Shown piece after piece: positions 51,635 through 61,453 of a stretch of DNA of 64,000 nt (positions within the stretch are counted from its first letter, which is position 1; each line of letters opens with the position of its first letter). The translations under genes were made by a program, and so were the position numbers. Origin of the DNA: an uncultured Bacteroidales bacterium (GTDB lineage: Bacteria > Bacteroidota > Bacteroidia > Bacteroidales > UBA932); the NCBI GenBank assembly GCA_944323345.1, contig CALUSC010000007.1, positions 1 through 64,000 on the forward strand, in the 5' to 3' direction. Under the pieces are notes generated by a model. The model was not told where the DNA came from and did no database searches. It saw only the letters and a program-made list of their open reading frames with translations.

Positions 51635-53831
51635 ATATTTCCCTGCTTTCGATCAGTTCATCTCCGGATGTCGTGTCCGGGTAGGTCTCATGCCTCTCTA
51701 TCCATTCCCATTCGCGTTCTTTGCTGCCTGTCACGAAGGCTTTTTCATCGAATTCCCGGTTTTCTTCCAGGGCCTTCCTTGCTTCGGAAAAGAAATTTTC
51801 CCATCTTGGCCTGTAGAATCCGGACATCATACCTGACCATTGCCGGCAGGCATAATCGCTTATATAGCATTCCTTGTCACCCCACAGAGTCAGCAGATTC
51901 CTGGCATTTTTCTCGTACAGGTCCTGTTCTTCCGCAGTTTCTCCCATGTTTCTGGCAGCTTTCAGCCATCTGCCCAGCAGGAACTCCTGCCTTGTGGCAA
52001 GCAGCCTGTCCATATCGTCTATCAGTCCGAGAAATTCCGATGATGCCTCGTCGAATTTCCGTATATCTTTCTTCTGGTAAGCGGAAGCTGCTTCCTGCTG
52101 GATTTCCGATGCATGGTTCGCAAGTACCTGGCGGGTCACGTCGACGATATCGTAACGGTAGCCTTCGCTCGCTGCGAGAGCATCGGAGGAAGATATCAGC
52201 AGTTCCCATGCTTTCACCAGGTCGTCATTGTCATAGTGCAGCTTGGTCGTAGTCGTTCCTCCGGGATTTTTCCTGAATGTGGGACGCCCGGTAATAATGG
52301 ATTCCGGCCCTCCGTTGTTTTCATCGTTCTCGAATACCGTGTCGAACAGTATTTTCCATGCCGCGAACGCATTTTCGTCTGCTTTCCCGTATCTTCCTGT
52401 AAAATAGTCTCTGATGAAACTGTCTTCATCGATCGGAGTATCTCTCCAGATGTTTTCGAGCATCAGGGCATACATGACAGGTGTCTGCTCGATGCCTTCC
52501 ATCGTAAGTCCGATACCGCAGAATTTTCCTGCATCCGGATCTTTCAGCAGGTTTGCCGGATCATTCGCTACGCGGTCGGCATTGCCTGACATGGTTATGT
52601 TCTGTCCGAAATTGTGCAACATGCACCATATCCACGGCTTCCCGTAATATGCCTCTGTCCTGCTCCACACAGGGTACCGCTCGCTCCACAGGTCCAGAAT
52701 CAGCATCCTGTCATCGGGTACGGCTCCGAGGAGGGCGCGGATTTCTTCATCGCCCCAGAAATCGCGTTCGTGATAGAACAGCCATCCCTGCATGACCCAC
52801 TTGGCGTCGGGATCGGCCGTTTCCATGGAATGGAAGACCTTCCCGCTTATCTTGCCGAGGAAGTCCGGGTCGTCGGTAGGAGGCAGATTTTCATTGAATG
52901 TGTCTGCAGTATAGAAATGATTTGTACCGTACAGTCTGGTCTGTTCTTCTATGAACATCCGTCCGATTTCACTGAAAAGTTCTTCATCCGGATCGAGAAT
53001 CGAGACTTCGGGAAAATTTACCCAGTCAGTCTTTCTGATATGCGCATCCGGGAATTTTTCTTCGAAGGCAGGCGGCACGTGTCCCGTAAATGCAGGCAGC
53101 ACCGGGGTCATTCCCAGAGACCGTTCCGCGTACAGGATATGTTTCTGAAGTTCTTCATGCCTGTCTATGAAACTCTGCGGCAGCGGTCCTCCCCATCCGT
53201 CCAGATTACCCATCCAGAACCAGTTGAAATACGCCGGTCCGCTGAAAAAGGATTCGAGGTCGCTGTCTGAAAAACCGAGTTTCCTGTAGACCTTCTGCCA
53301 TACGGTATTCTGACCTGTTACGGCCAGCGGCATGTTGATGCCGTTCAGGGCCATGAAGTCTATTTCTTTCTGCCATCTTTCCTCATCCCACCAGCTCATC
53401 GTATAGTTGAATGTGCAGTAGTTGAGGTAATACCTGTATTTGTACGGCGACACTCTTGATACAGTATCCTCAGGCACAGGAAGAATGTCGGGAAGAGATG
53501 TATCTGACCCGCACCAGCTCAGATGGAACCCGCAGCAGTCCTTGAGGTATTGGTGAAGCGCACTGGCGGCACTTACTCCGTTGTTGCCTTCGAGTGTGAT
53601 CCTTCCGTTTTTCCCGGGATAGTATGAAAACCAGTCTTTCCCTTCCTTTTGGATGCCTGTTATCCTGACATCGAAGTCTTTTTCGTGTCCGGGGGCGACT
53701 CTTGATATGAGCCCTTTGACCGCTTCAGCTTGTTCTTTGTCCGAAAAGTCAGTCTTTACAGCCTTGTCTCCGGCACTGCAGCAAACGAACAGTGCAGAGG
53801 CTGCTATATATGATAGAATCTTGATATTCAT
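51609..53831 (-). CDS. GH89 alpha-N-acetylglucosaminidase, copy A
   Basis: A 740-aa exo-acting glycosidase that removes terminal alpha-GlcNAc. The lipoprotein-like signal has FVCCSAGD near residue 18. The N-terminal and TIM-barrel domains follow. The acid/base Glu314 lies in ADTFNENLPP and the nucleophile Glu445 in TMEGIEQ, the positions of Glu316 and Glu446 in human NAGLU. WVMQGWLF is also conserved. The end overlaps the glycerate kinase gene by 26 nt. It is a paralogue of copy B, 12 nt upstream. Confidence 0.93.
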   Translation of the reverse strand: MNIKILSYIAASALFVCCSAGDKAVKTDFSDKEQAEAVKGLISRVAPGHEKDFDVRITGIQKEGKDWFSYYPGKNGRITLEGNNGVSAASALHQYLKDCCGFHLSWCGSDTSLPDILPVPEDTVSRVSPYKYRYYLNYCTFNYTMSWWDEERWQKEIDFMALNGINMPLAVTGQNTVWQKVYRKLGFSDSDLESFFSGPAYFNWFWMGNLDGWGGPLPQSFIDRHEELQKHILYAERSLGMTPVLPAFTGHVPPAFEEKFPDAHIRKTDWVNFPEVSILDPDEELFSEIGRMFIEEQTRLYGTNHFYTADTFNENLPPTDDPDFLGKISGKVFHSMETADPDAKWVMQGWLFYHERDFWGDEEIRALLGAVPDDRMLILDLWSERYPVWSRTEAYYGKPWIWCMLHNFGQNITMSGNADRVANDPANLLKDPDAGKFCGIGLTMEGIEQTPVMYALMLENIWRDTPIDEDSFIRDYFTGRYGKADENAFAAWKILFDTVFENDENNGGPESIITGRPTFRKNPGGTTTTKLHYDNDDLVKAWELLISSSDALAASEGYRYDIVDVTRQVLANHASEIQQEAASAYQKKDIRKFDEASSEFLGLIDDMDRLLATRQEFLLGRWLKAARNMGETAEEQDLYEKNARNLLTLWGDKECYISDYACRQWSGMMSGFYRPRWENFFSEARKALEENREFDEKAFVTGSKEREWEWIERHETYPDTTSGDELIESREIYEKYRNRL

Positions 53832-53843
53832 GGTACTATAATT

Positions 53844-56006
53844 CTAAAAATCGTTCAGGAGCCTTTCGGCAGCTTCCAAAGGATCGTTAAAAGGTTCAGT
53901 TTCATAAGTATATGGGGAGCATATCCAGTTTTCTTCCCAGCTGTCGAGCCTGCCTGCATCGCCGCCTGTCCCGAAGTACAGTTCAAGACGAGGGATGTAG
54001 TAGTCTGCAATCATTCCTGCCCAGTACCGTGCGGAATAGTCTTCCTGCCATCCGCCCCATGTCGTGACAAGCCTTTTGGCATCGGCTTCGTACCTGTCCT
54101 GCATGCCTTTGTCGTCAGAAGCCATGCGTGCGAATGATACCCAGTCTCCGAGATTCCTGTCGGAATGCGCTGCCAGAAGCCTGTCTGCTCCGTATAATAT
54201 GGATATGGTTTCCGCCAGCTCTTTTCCGGCCTCGTCATGTCTGCCGTCCGACAATGCTGCAAGCGCCTTTTCATAATGTCTGTCTGCCAGTTCTCCCAGC
54301 CAGAAAGCCGTAAATTCGATGGCGTCATCTATATAAAGGCCGGAATTCCGGCAATGAGCGCCGCATTTCAGGAAGAGTTCTACGGCATGTCCGAATTCAT
54401 CCCCTATATTATGTCCGCTTATCCTCCTTTTATCAGGAATCACCGTCTGCCATGTATATCTCGGATATGAGTACAATGACGAATATACTGTATTCCTGAA
54501 TATTTTCCACGCTTCTGTCATGTTGCTGTCGCAATAGCCGTATCTGGCCATGCAATAATCTGTTATCCAGCTGTCGAGGTCTATTTTACCTGAAGTCCAG
54601 CCCATATCTGCCAGAAGCTCGTATATGACGTCGTTGTTGTCTATCCCTTCCGGCGCCGAGCCGAATCCGGCCAATGTCGATCCGTAATCCGACGCCAGGG
54701 CTTCAGACGATGCCGATGCGTACATTTCCAGGTCTCCGGTAGGCAATGTCTTGCCTCCGAAGTTAGGTACATAACTGAAAATCCATCTTTTCCCGTAGAA
54801 ACCTTCATGAACTTTCCACGTCTGTTCGGTATGCCAGACCCATTTAGGATAATCGTTGCCGAGATCCACGATTATCATTTTGTCGTCGGGAACCTCCGAC
54901 AGCAGGGCTTCAAGACTTTCCTTGTCCCAGAAATCATGCTGGTATCCGAAAGTCCATCCCTGAGTCACCCATACCGCGTCAGGATCTCCTGCCTTGATAG
55001 AATTGTATATGGCTTTCCCATACTGGGCCAGAAGTTCGTGTTTGGCTTCGGCATTGTTTTCGTCTACAGGAAGTTTCATCTCGTTAAAACTGTCCGACAG
55101 CCAGTATGTGGCTTTGCCGAATTCCGCTTCCCATTCTTCTATGAACATTTTCCCGACAGTCTCGAACCAGGGGGAGTCAGGTGCCAGGACGCATACATTG
55201 TATTCTTTGTCGAATCCTCCCCATTCCAGTTGGTTTGCCTTTATTTCCGGATGCTTTTCGAGGAATACCGGAGGGATGAATCCTGCAAATGCCGGGGCTA
55301 CAGGTTCCATTCCGAGCTGCCGCATCCTGTCCAGTATCTTATGCTGGAGTGCTATCTGGGAATCATGCCATTCATCATCGAGAGGACCGTCGAACGAGTT
55401 GATGTTTCCCATTCTGTGCCATGGGAGGTATGCCGGCCCGGTGAAAAAATTATCGGCTTCTTCAGCGGTAAGGCCGAGTTTCATCCATACCCGTTTGGCT
55501 ATGGCCTCGGAAGCCACGCTTGCCAGAGGCATGTTTACTCCATGCATTGCCATCCAGTCTATTTCCTTTTCCCATCTGGTCCAGTCCCAGTAGGGAGCCG
55601 TATAGCCGAAAGTACAGACATTGAGGAAATACCTCAGGCCGTATGGCGATTCACCGGCCTTTTTGTAATCAGGCCACTCAGCGGGAAGGTCGAGATGCTC
55701 CCCGCTGCAAGTGACCATTGAATTGCATGCTTCACGAAGATAAAGATTGAAGGCATAGCATATCGCTGACTGGCTGCTGCCGCTTATATGCAGAATCCCG
55801 TCGGACGCTTCTACTGCGAACCTGTCTTTTCCGTCGGCCTTTTCCATGACGGAAAGCCGGATGTTTTCAGTGGTGCCCGCCCAGCGGGCAATGGCATCTT
55901 CCGATGCTCTTGTTATCTGCTGCTCTTCAGAAATCCTGCATCCTGTCATACAGGCGCATAAAACGGCAAGCAGTATCAGTATATGCGGCATTGTCTTCAT
56001 CTTCAT
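53844..56006 (-). CDS. GH89 alpha-N-acetylglucosaminidase, copy B
   Basis: A 720-aa lipoprotein glycosidase (lipobox MTGC, Cys23) of the NAGLU family. The catalytic pair is Glu309 in SDSFNEMKLP and Glu453 in APEGIDNN. WVTQGWTFGYQHDFW and GPAYLPWHRMGN are landmarks. It is clearly divergent from copy A, so the two may prefer different linkages or chain ends. It lies 12 nt after the surface-lipoprotein gene in the PUL transcript. Confidence 0.93.
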   Translation of the reverse strand: MKMKTMPHILILLAVLCACMTGCRISEEQQITRASEDAIARWAGTTENIRLSVMEKADGKDRFAVEASDGILHISGSSQSAICYAFNLYLREACNSMVTCSGEHLDLPAEWPDYKKAGESPYGLRYFLNVCTFGYTAPYWDWTRWEKEIDWMAMHGVNMPLASVASEAIAKRVWMKLGLTAEEADNFFTGPAYLPWHRMGNINSFDGPLDDEWHDSQIALQHKILDRMRQLGMEPVAPAFAGFIPPVFLEKHPEIKANQLEWGGFDKEYNVCVLAPDSPWFETVGKMFIEEWEAEFGKATYWLSDSFNEMKLPVDENNAEAKHELLAQYGKAIYNSIKAGDPDAVWVTQGWTFGYQHDFWDKESLEALLSEVPDDKMIIVDLGNDYPKWVWHTEQTWKVHEGFYGKRWIFSYVPNFGGKTLPTGDLEMYASASSEALASDYGSTLAGFGSAPEGIDNNDVIYELLADMGWTSGKIDLDSWITDYCMARYGYCDSNMTEAWKIFRNTVYSSLYSYPRYTWQTVIPDKRRISGHNIGDEFGHAVELFLKCGAHCRNSGLYIDDAIEFTAFWLGELADRHYEKALAALSDGRHDEAGKELAETISILYGADRLLAAHSDRNLGDWVSFARMASDDKGMQDRYEADAKRLVTTWGGWQEDYSARYWAGMIADYYIPRLELYFGTGGDAGRLDSWEENWICSPYTYETEPFNDPLEAAERLLNDF

Positions 56007-56018
56007 GTTGTCTGTTTA

Positions 56019-57278
56019 TCAGTCAAGAATTTCGCACTGTGTCTTTATGTCCAGATAGATGGATTTGCCGTACAGGCTTTCGGTCAGTTCAGGATCGAAG
56101 TCTCCTGTTTCGGTCATCACGGATGTGACATCAGGTATCTGGCGTATCTGCATGATTCCATAGTAATATTCCGGATTCTCATCAGTGCCTCTCTGGCTCT
56201 TGATGATGATATAGTCGCCTGCCCTGAAGTTCTCTTTGGCATCGCCTTCCTTCGATGTGCCGGCGTTCAGATAGTGTCTCATGTAGGTCTGGGTGCCGAG
56301 ATTCGTAGGCTCGTTTTCTTCACCGAGGGTGGCATTGTCGTAGACTCTCTGGATTTCGCCCAGCTGCCAGAATGCCTTGAGTTTTTCGTAGTTTGTGCCG
56401 GCTTCTCCGATATTCACGAAAATCTTGTCGATGGCAGTGTAGAATTCGGCATCGTAGTTTTCATACCATGAACCGCGGACTATGGCCATGCCGAAAGTCA
56501 GATCCACGTTCTCGTCCTTGATCTGGTGTCCGTCTACCTGATAGAGGTCGCACTGACGGCCTGTCGTGCCTCCGCCCAGGCCTGAAGCTTTCATGAATGA
56601 GAAGTCGAAACCTCTCTGGCTTCCGATGACACCATAATTGGATGTGTTATACAGGACATTAAGGAAGCAGAAACTTCCGTTCAGTCCGTCCACTGAACGC
56701 ATCTGGTTGAGGCTGAGAATGTGCTCCACCTTACCGTCTATTTTCACTCCATGCTGGGAGAAAAATGACTTGGTGTCGGATCCGTTGCCTGTAAATTCTT
56801 CAGGGAAGAGGTCCGGCCTGTTCTCGTGGGTGAATACCACGGTGTCGGCAGTAAACTGGGCGGCATTGTTGATATAGACATCGCCTTTGGCTTCTCCCGT
56901 CACTTTCCCTACAGGGAAGTTGAAGGAAGCCTGGGCATTGCCGGAATAAAGCGTCACCTGAAGCTGGGTCATGTCCTTTGAGTCAGGGAAAAACTGTCCG
57001 TTGATCTCAGTACCGGAAGCCTCGTATTTCTGCTCTTCTCCTGCTGCCGTACCGTCATCCTTTACTCCGGTGAAAGATACAGCATCGACAGGCGATGCGG
57101 AAGTCAATGTCCCTGTGACTGCGACAGGTTCTCCATAAGTCAGATCTCCGATTTCACCGGAGAGAGTGAAAGTGGCGTCAAGCACTTGTACTTCGTTTGA
57201 GCTGTCCGTGCCATTGTCTTTGTTGCAGGCTGCAAGCGCGAATACTGCTGCTGCCGCAATGATAAAAATTTTTTTCAT
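56019..57278 (-). CDS. Surface lipoprotein of the PUL, SusE/F position
   Basis: A 419-aa lipoprotein with lipobox LAAC (Cys18) and an N-terminal Ig-like domain (about 30-125, from DATFTLSGEIGDLTYGEPV). The C-terminal part of about 290 residues is beta-rich and aromatic, without a motif I recognise. It may present glycan on the cell surface as SusE/F proteins do, inferred from position. It lies 34 nt downstream of the phosphodiesterase-like gene. Confidence 0.75.
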   Translation of the reverse strand: MKKIFIIAAAAVFALAACNKDNGTDSSNEVQVLDATFTLSGEIGDLTYGEPVAVTGTLTSASPVDAVSFTGVKDDGTAAGEEQKYEASGTEINGQFFPDSKDMTQLQVTLYSGNAQASFNFPVGKVTGEAKGDVYINNAAQFTADTVVFTHENRPDLFPEEFTGNGSDTKSFFSQHGVKIDGKVEHILSLNQMRSVDGLNGSFCFLNVLYNTSNYGVIGSQRGFDFSFMKASGLGGGTTGRQCDLYQVDGHQIKDENVDLTFGMAIVRGSWYENYDAEFYTAIDKIFVNIGEAGTNYEKLKAFWQLGEIQRVYDNATLGEENEPTNLGTQTYMRHYLNAGTSKEGDAKENFRAGDYIIIKSQRGTDENPEYYYGIMQIRQIPDVTSVMTETGDFDPELTESLYGKSIYLDIKTQCEILD

Positions 57279-57312
57279 AATACTGTTAGTTAATGTGGTG
57301 TTGTGTTTCTGT

Positions 57313-58125
57313 TCAGAATATTACGGTCGAAATTATCGGCCTGTGGTCAGAAAGCCGGACATCTGTGAATGTCCTGGTGGAAAGCATTTCCACCTGACCC
57401 TGCGGCTTTCCGAAGATATAGTCTATTTTCTTGACGGGATTGTCGCTGCTTATGGTGAAGTCGGGTCCCGTAAGGTTTTTCCACTTTTTCTGTATTTCCG
57501 CTATTGCGGGAGAATCTGGCGTGGCGTTGAAATCTCCGGCTATCAGTGCAGGGGAAATGTCTTCGAGTCTTTCATTTATGAACTGCGACTGCATTACCCG
57601 TACTTCGGACGATGAAACTTCGAGATGCGTACATACGAATGTCACATGCCGGCCTGAAGGAAGTTCGATTTCTGCCAGCAGCATTATTCTAGGTTCCGTC
57701 TGTTTCTTTCCTTCCATTCCGTTGCAGTCCGGAAGCCGGATTCTTTCGCTTCTGACGACAGGGTATCTGCTGAGAATGCCTATCCCGTAGTACCCCTGCT
57801 TGTAGTCGATGGATTTGCCGTATAGTCCGAACATTCCTGTGCGGTAAGCGAGTTCATTTATGAATCTCACACCGTTCTGTTTCGGCGCCCTTTCCCGGTA
57901 GGTAGCCCAATCGCACTCCTGGAGAGCCACTATGTCGGGCGTTTCCGAAGAAATGAAGCCGGCTATATCAGCCATGGATGCCAGTTCTCCGAACCTGAGA
58001 TTGTAAGTCATGACCTTAAGCGTATCGCGAGCAGGGGCCGGTCCGGATGAAGACGCCTGTTCCTGCGCAAAGGACATTATGGCCGACAGCACTGCGGCTG
58101 TCAATGTTATAACTGTTTTCTTCAT
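57313..58125 (-). CDS. Secreted endonuclease/exonuclease/phosphatase-family enzyme, copy 2
   Basis: A 270-aa exported EEP-fold hydrolase with signal peptide ending in MSFAQ. Catalytic landmarks are MTYNLRFG, LQECD (metal Glu), AGDFNATP and LSDHRPI. The family hydrolyses phosphodiesters in nucleic acids, sphingomyelin, phosphoinositides and similar molecules; the substrate here is unknown. The start at 58125 gives the signal peptide. It lies 1 nt after the unknown lipoprotein gene. Confidence 0.87.
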   Translation of the reverse strand: MKKTVITLTAAVLSAIMSFAQEQASSSGPAPARDTLKVMTYNLRFGELASMADIAGFISSETPDIVALQECDWATYRERAPKQNGVRFINELAYRTGMFGLYGKSIDYKQGYYGIGILSRYPVVRSERIRLPDCNGMEGKKQTEPRIMLLAEIELPSGRHVTFVCTHLEVSSSEVRVMQSQFINERLEDISPALIAGDFNATPDSPAIAEIQKKWKNLTGPDFTISSDNPVKKIDYIFGKPQGQVEMLSTRTFTDVRLSDHRPIISTVIF

Positions 58126-58126
58126 G

Positions 58127-58957
58127 TCAGAATAATTTTTCAAAATATACCCTATAGCAAGGCAGTCCTTCATTTCCCCAGACTTCGAAATTCCTGCATG
58201 CGAATGCTGCGGGACAAAGCACGAAAAGGTCATAGTCCGTTTCCTCGATTCCTGCCATGAACAGCCGGAGAGTCGGATACCGGGCGGCAGCCATGTCAGC
58301 TACATCATCCTTTATCCCCGACTCTATCTTGCCGACAGTCACGCCGTCATTCAGCCGCTTGCCGGTCCACAGTGAGGCTATTCCCTCGAACTGTTCCGTG
58401 GAATCCAATGTCGTCGTGTAGATTCCGGTATTCTGTATCGTGCTCAGCTGCACCGGTATCGTGATTCCGGACATGAAAGCCATTCCGGCCGGAATCGCAC
58501 TGTCGAAATCCGATACGGAGTAAGCCGTGACTATGCCTGTGCCTTTCGTAGCCGTTTCCGAGGTCTTTTCAGTCTGGACAAAAAACGGATGATATCCTGT
58601 TTCGTAAGCGATCAGGACCATAGGGTTCGGCTGTCCGGTGACGAAGTCCGACCTGTCGAACAGATATGCTGCCGGCAGATTTCCGCTCTGTGACTTGATA
58701 TGGTTTACGGCCATGTCATGGTCCCTGTCCGCGAAATAGCTTCTGTCGTCACGCAGGTCGGTGAAGAAATCCACGGTAAATACATTCCTCTCGTCTGTTT
58801 CTTCGGGAATGTCGGGAATGGATGGCTGTCCGTCTGGAGTTTCCCCGTTTCCATTGCCGTCGCCATTGTCAGGGGTAACGTTCCCCTGACATCCTGCCGT
58901 TATGGAGCCGACGAGCAGAATCGCTGTCATATATTCCTTTAATCTCATAATCAGCAT
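58127..58957 (-). CDS. Unknown lipoprotein between two EEP enzymes
   Basis: A 276-aa lipoprotein with lipobox ITAGC, then a low-complexity Gly/Asn/Pro linker. The folded part starts near residue 58 (NVFTVDFFTDLRDDRSYF) and ends with FEVWGNEGLPCYRVYF. I do not recognise the domain. It has 1-nt gaps to both neighbouring phosphodiesterase-like genes and could be a binding partner. A Met at codon 4 is an equally good start. Confidence 0.75.
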   Translation of the reverse strand: MLIMRLKEYMTAILLVGSITAGCQGNVTPDNGDGNGNGETPDGQPSIPDIPEETDERNVFTVDFFTDLRDDRSYFADRDHDMAVNHIKSQSGNLPAAYLFDRSDFVTGQPNPMVLIAYETGYHPFFVQTEKTSETATKGTGIVTAYSVSDFDSAIPAGMAFMSGITIPVQLSTIQNTGIYTTTLDSTEQFEGIASLWTGKRLNDGVTVGKIESGIKDDVADMAAARYPTLRLFMAGIEETDYDLFVLCPAAFACRNFEVWGNEGLPCYRVYFEKLF

Positions 58958-58958
58958 T

Positions 58959-59735
58959 TTAATCAGGTGAACAAACTACATCGGCTACAATGAAGCAGTG
59001 ATCCGACAGATCCGGTCTGGATATGACTTTGTAGTCCGTGCTGCTCCATTTCCCTTTCGGATATCCCATCACATAGTCGAGACGGCGTGTAGGCTTGTCT
59101 GCCGGGATGGTCTTGCCTGTCCCTTTGCCTATGTCCTGCCACCTTTTCATGGTGGCATAATCTATGGGGCCGCTTCCTTCATCTGCGTTGAAATCTCCGA
59201 CAAGCAGGCATGGAGTAGCTTCATCTTCAGCGAACAGGCTGCTGTTTATGTCGGCAATGTGCCGGGTAGTATTCTGGGATGACTGCAGTGCCAGATGGAC
59301 TGAAGCCACCCTTACCGTATTGCCGTCAGGCAGGTTTATATAAATCCATCCGGTCGGCCTGTCTTCGTTTTCGCCTTCTATTTCCGAAATGATTTTTTCG
59401 GCTTTGAAGAACGGGTATCTGCTCAGTATGGCTACGCCGAATTCCCCGGAGCCGTATGGCCTGGAAGCATAGTAGGGGAACATTCCCGTTTCCATGGCTA
59501 CATTGCCGAGCCAGTCGTATCCTCCGTTTCTCGCGCTCTTGTAGTCGACTTCCTGGCAGCAAACTATGTCAGGATCGAATTCCCTGATGAGTTCTGAGAA
59601 AGGAGCCGATTTATAGTCGGCATATTCTCCGCCCATCCTGATATTCATGGACATGACTCTGAGCGAAATTTCCTGTGCGGCAGCCATTCCTGCCATAAGC
59701 AGGAAAGCCGCCAATATTGATGTTATACGTTTCAT
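58959..59735 (-). CDS. Secreted endonuclease/exonuclease/phosphatase-family enzyme, copy 1
   Basis: A 258-aa exported EEP-fold hydrolase with a signal peptide ending in AAAQ. MSMNIRMG, CCQEVDYKS, VGDFNADEG and LSDHCFI carry the catalytic metal and phosphate residues. It is a distant paralogue of the copy at 57313-58125. The start at 59735 shares one base with the SusD stop; a Met at 59741 is an alternative and gives a short overlap. Confidence 0.87.
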   Translation of the reverse strand: MKRITSILAAFLLMAGMAAAQEISLRVMSMNIRMGGEYADYKSAPFSELIREFDPDIVCCQEVDYKSARNGGYDWLGNVAMETGMFPYYASRPYGSGEFGVAILSRYPFFKAEKIISEIEGENEDRPTGWIYINLPDGNTVRVASVHLALQSSQNTTRHIADINSSLFAEDEATPCLLVGDFNADEGSGPIDYATMKRWQDIGKGTGKTIPADKPTRRLDYVMGYPKGKWSSTDYKVISRPDLSDHCFIVADVVCSPD

Positions 59736-61426
59736 TACCATCCCGGATTGTTAGGCAACAGATTAGGATTAAGCTGATACTGGGTGAAAGGTACAGGAAG
59801 CAGATAATGGCGCGGGTCGGAGAATTGGCGTCCCGTTTCAAGCAGAAGGTATTCCTCTCCGTCCTTGTTCACCCATGTGAGTTCATCGAGGTTCGCGGCG
59901 ATTCTGTCCTGGTCCAGCCACCGCCTGTTTACTCCGAGCAGGTCTTCCGCCAGCAGGTTTCCCTGGCCCCATCTGATGATGTCGAAGTATCTGTGTCCTT
60001 CGAAATAAAGTTCCACGCGGCGTTCCCTCTGGATTTCAGTCCGGATGTCAGATCCGGCAGGAAGGTTTCCGAGATCCAGATGCACCATTCCCACACGGTC
60101 CCTGAGCCTGTTGATCGAAATGTCCAGATCATCCTGTGTCAGTGAGCCGAGCCTTTCCTTTGCTTCGGCATAATTAAGCAGGACTTCCCCGAATCTGAGT
60201 ATGATGATATCATTGTCGTCATGGCTGACATACTGGATGGTGGACGGCTCGATATATTTTCTCATGTAATATCCCGTGTAGGTCATGCAGCCGTTTCTCG
60301 TGTTGTTCAGTTTCGGATAAGTATAAATGGAAGGGTCTGAGTTCTGCGGGTCTTCTGATGAAGTGGCGGTCCATTTCGTGCCCGGAGCCAGAATGGACAT
60401 GGTCATTCTCGGATCCCTGTGCTGGAAGATTTCCTCATAGCTGTCGCATTCCGACGGATCCCATATTTCACCGGTATCCGTGAGGTAGCACTCTATCATG
60501 CTGGCTGTAGGGACAAATCTGGCATAGTCATTCGGTACCCAGCACTCGCGTGAAAGGTTGTGTGATGTCCTGGCAGATTCCCCCAGGTCGTAATTATAGA
60601 CAAAAGCCAGCATCACTTCATGGTTGTCCGCATTGCGGGATGCCCTTCCGGCGTAATTGAACAGGTTCACGTAGTCTTCCTCAGGCTTTCCCGTGTCGTA
60701 CAGGTCGTAGTAGCTGTTCTCCATTGCGCGTTCGGCTGCATTTACGGCATCTTCCCAACGTTCGTTATAAAGATAGATTCTCGAAAGCAGGGCCAGTGCG
60801 GCGCCTTGCGAGACTCTTCCGAAATCTGCGGAAGCGGCTTCGATGTATTCAGGCAGATTCCTGTAATGTTCCTCCAGGTCCCCTGTTATCTCGTCTATGA
60901 TGTAATCCCTGTCATCCCTGCCTCTGTAGACATCAGGAGACTCCACATTCAGTTCTTCGGTGATGTACGGTACATCTCCGAAATATGTGGTGAGTATCCA
61001 GTAATTGTACGCCCTGTAGAAATAGGCTTCAGCGGCATATCTTTCACGTATTTCCGTGCTGACGCTTTCGGCCCTGCCGTAGTTGTTCAGGAAATAATTC
61101 ACCCTGCCGATATTGGTGTAGGCGTCCTCCCAGATGGAGTTGATCTGTGAGGTTTCGGTAGTGTAGTTGCCTGCTCCAATGGTCCTGAATGCAGTCGTTA
61201 CTGCCCAAGGCGCGCTGTCTGCCATGATTTCCGTCATGTTAAGCCAGTATTTGCCCTGAAGTGATTCGGTAAATGTATTTGCCACACTTTGCAGATGCTG
61301 TTCGTTCTGCCAGAAATTGGCATCTGTCAGCTGATCCTGCGGTGCCCTTTCGAGAAAATCGTCATTGCAGGCACATACGCTTCCGATCATAAGCGGGATT
61401 ATGTATATTATCTTTTTCATATTCAT
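59735..61426 (-). CDS. SusD/RagB-family glycan-binding lipoprotein
   Basis: A 563-aa outer-membrane lipoprotein with a lipobox around SVCAC. The mature start DDFLERAPQDQLTDANFW is typical of SusD. TPR-like helices and the C-terminal RRVELYFEGHRYFDIIRWG region follow. It forms the lid on the TonB-dependent SusC channel and captures oligosaccharides. It lies 27 nt after susC and defines this gene group as a PUL. Confidence 0.95.
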   Translation of the reverse strand: MNMKKIIYIIPLMIGSVCACNDDFLERAPQDQLTDANFWQNEQHLQSVANTFTESLQGKYWLNMTEIMADSAPWAVTTAFRTIGAGNYTTETSQINSIWEDAYTNIGRVNYFLNNYGRAESVSTEIRERYAAEAYFYRAYNYWILTTYFGDVPYITEELNVESPDVYRGRDDRDYIIDEITGDLEEHYRNLPEYIEAASADFGRVSQGAALALLSRIYLYNERWEDAVNAAERAMENSYYDLYDTGKPEEDYVNLFNYAGRASRNADNHEVMLAFVYNYDLGESARTSHNLSRECWVPNDYARFVPTASMIECYLTDTGEIWDPSECDSYEEIFQHRDPRMTMSILAPGTKWTATSSEDPQNSDPSIYTYPKLNNTRNGCMTYTGYYMRKYIEPSTIQYVSHDDNDIIILRFGEVLLNYAEAKERLGSLTQDDLDISINRLRDRVGMVHLDLGNLPAGSDIRTEIQRERRVELYFEGHRYFDIIRWGQGNLLAEDLLGVNRRWLDQDRIAANLDELTWVNKDGEEYLLLETGRQFSDPRHYLLPVPFTQYQLNPNLLPNNPGW

Positions 61427-61453
61427 GTATCGGATTAATTTCAGAGGAAGTTC

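Noticed and set aside
50733-51836. 367-codon frame antisense to glycerate kinase and GH89
   Set aside because: Spans two real genes on the other strand and lacks recognisable motifs.
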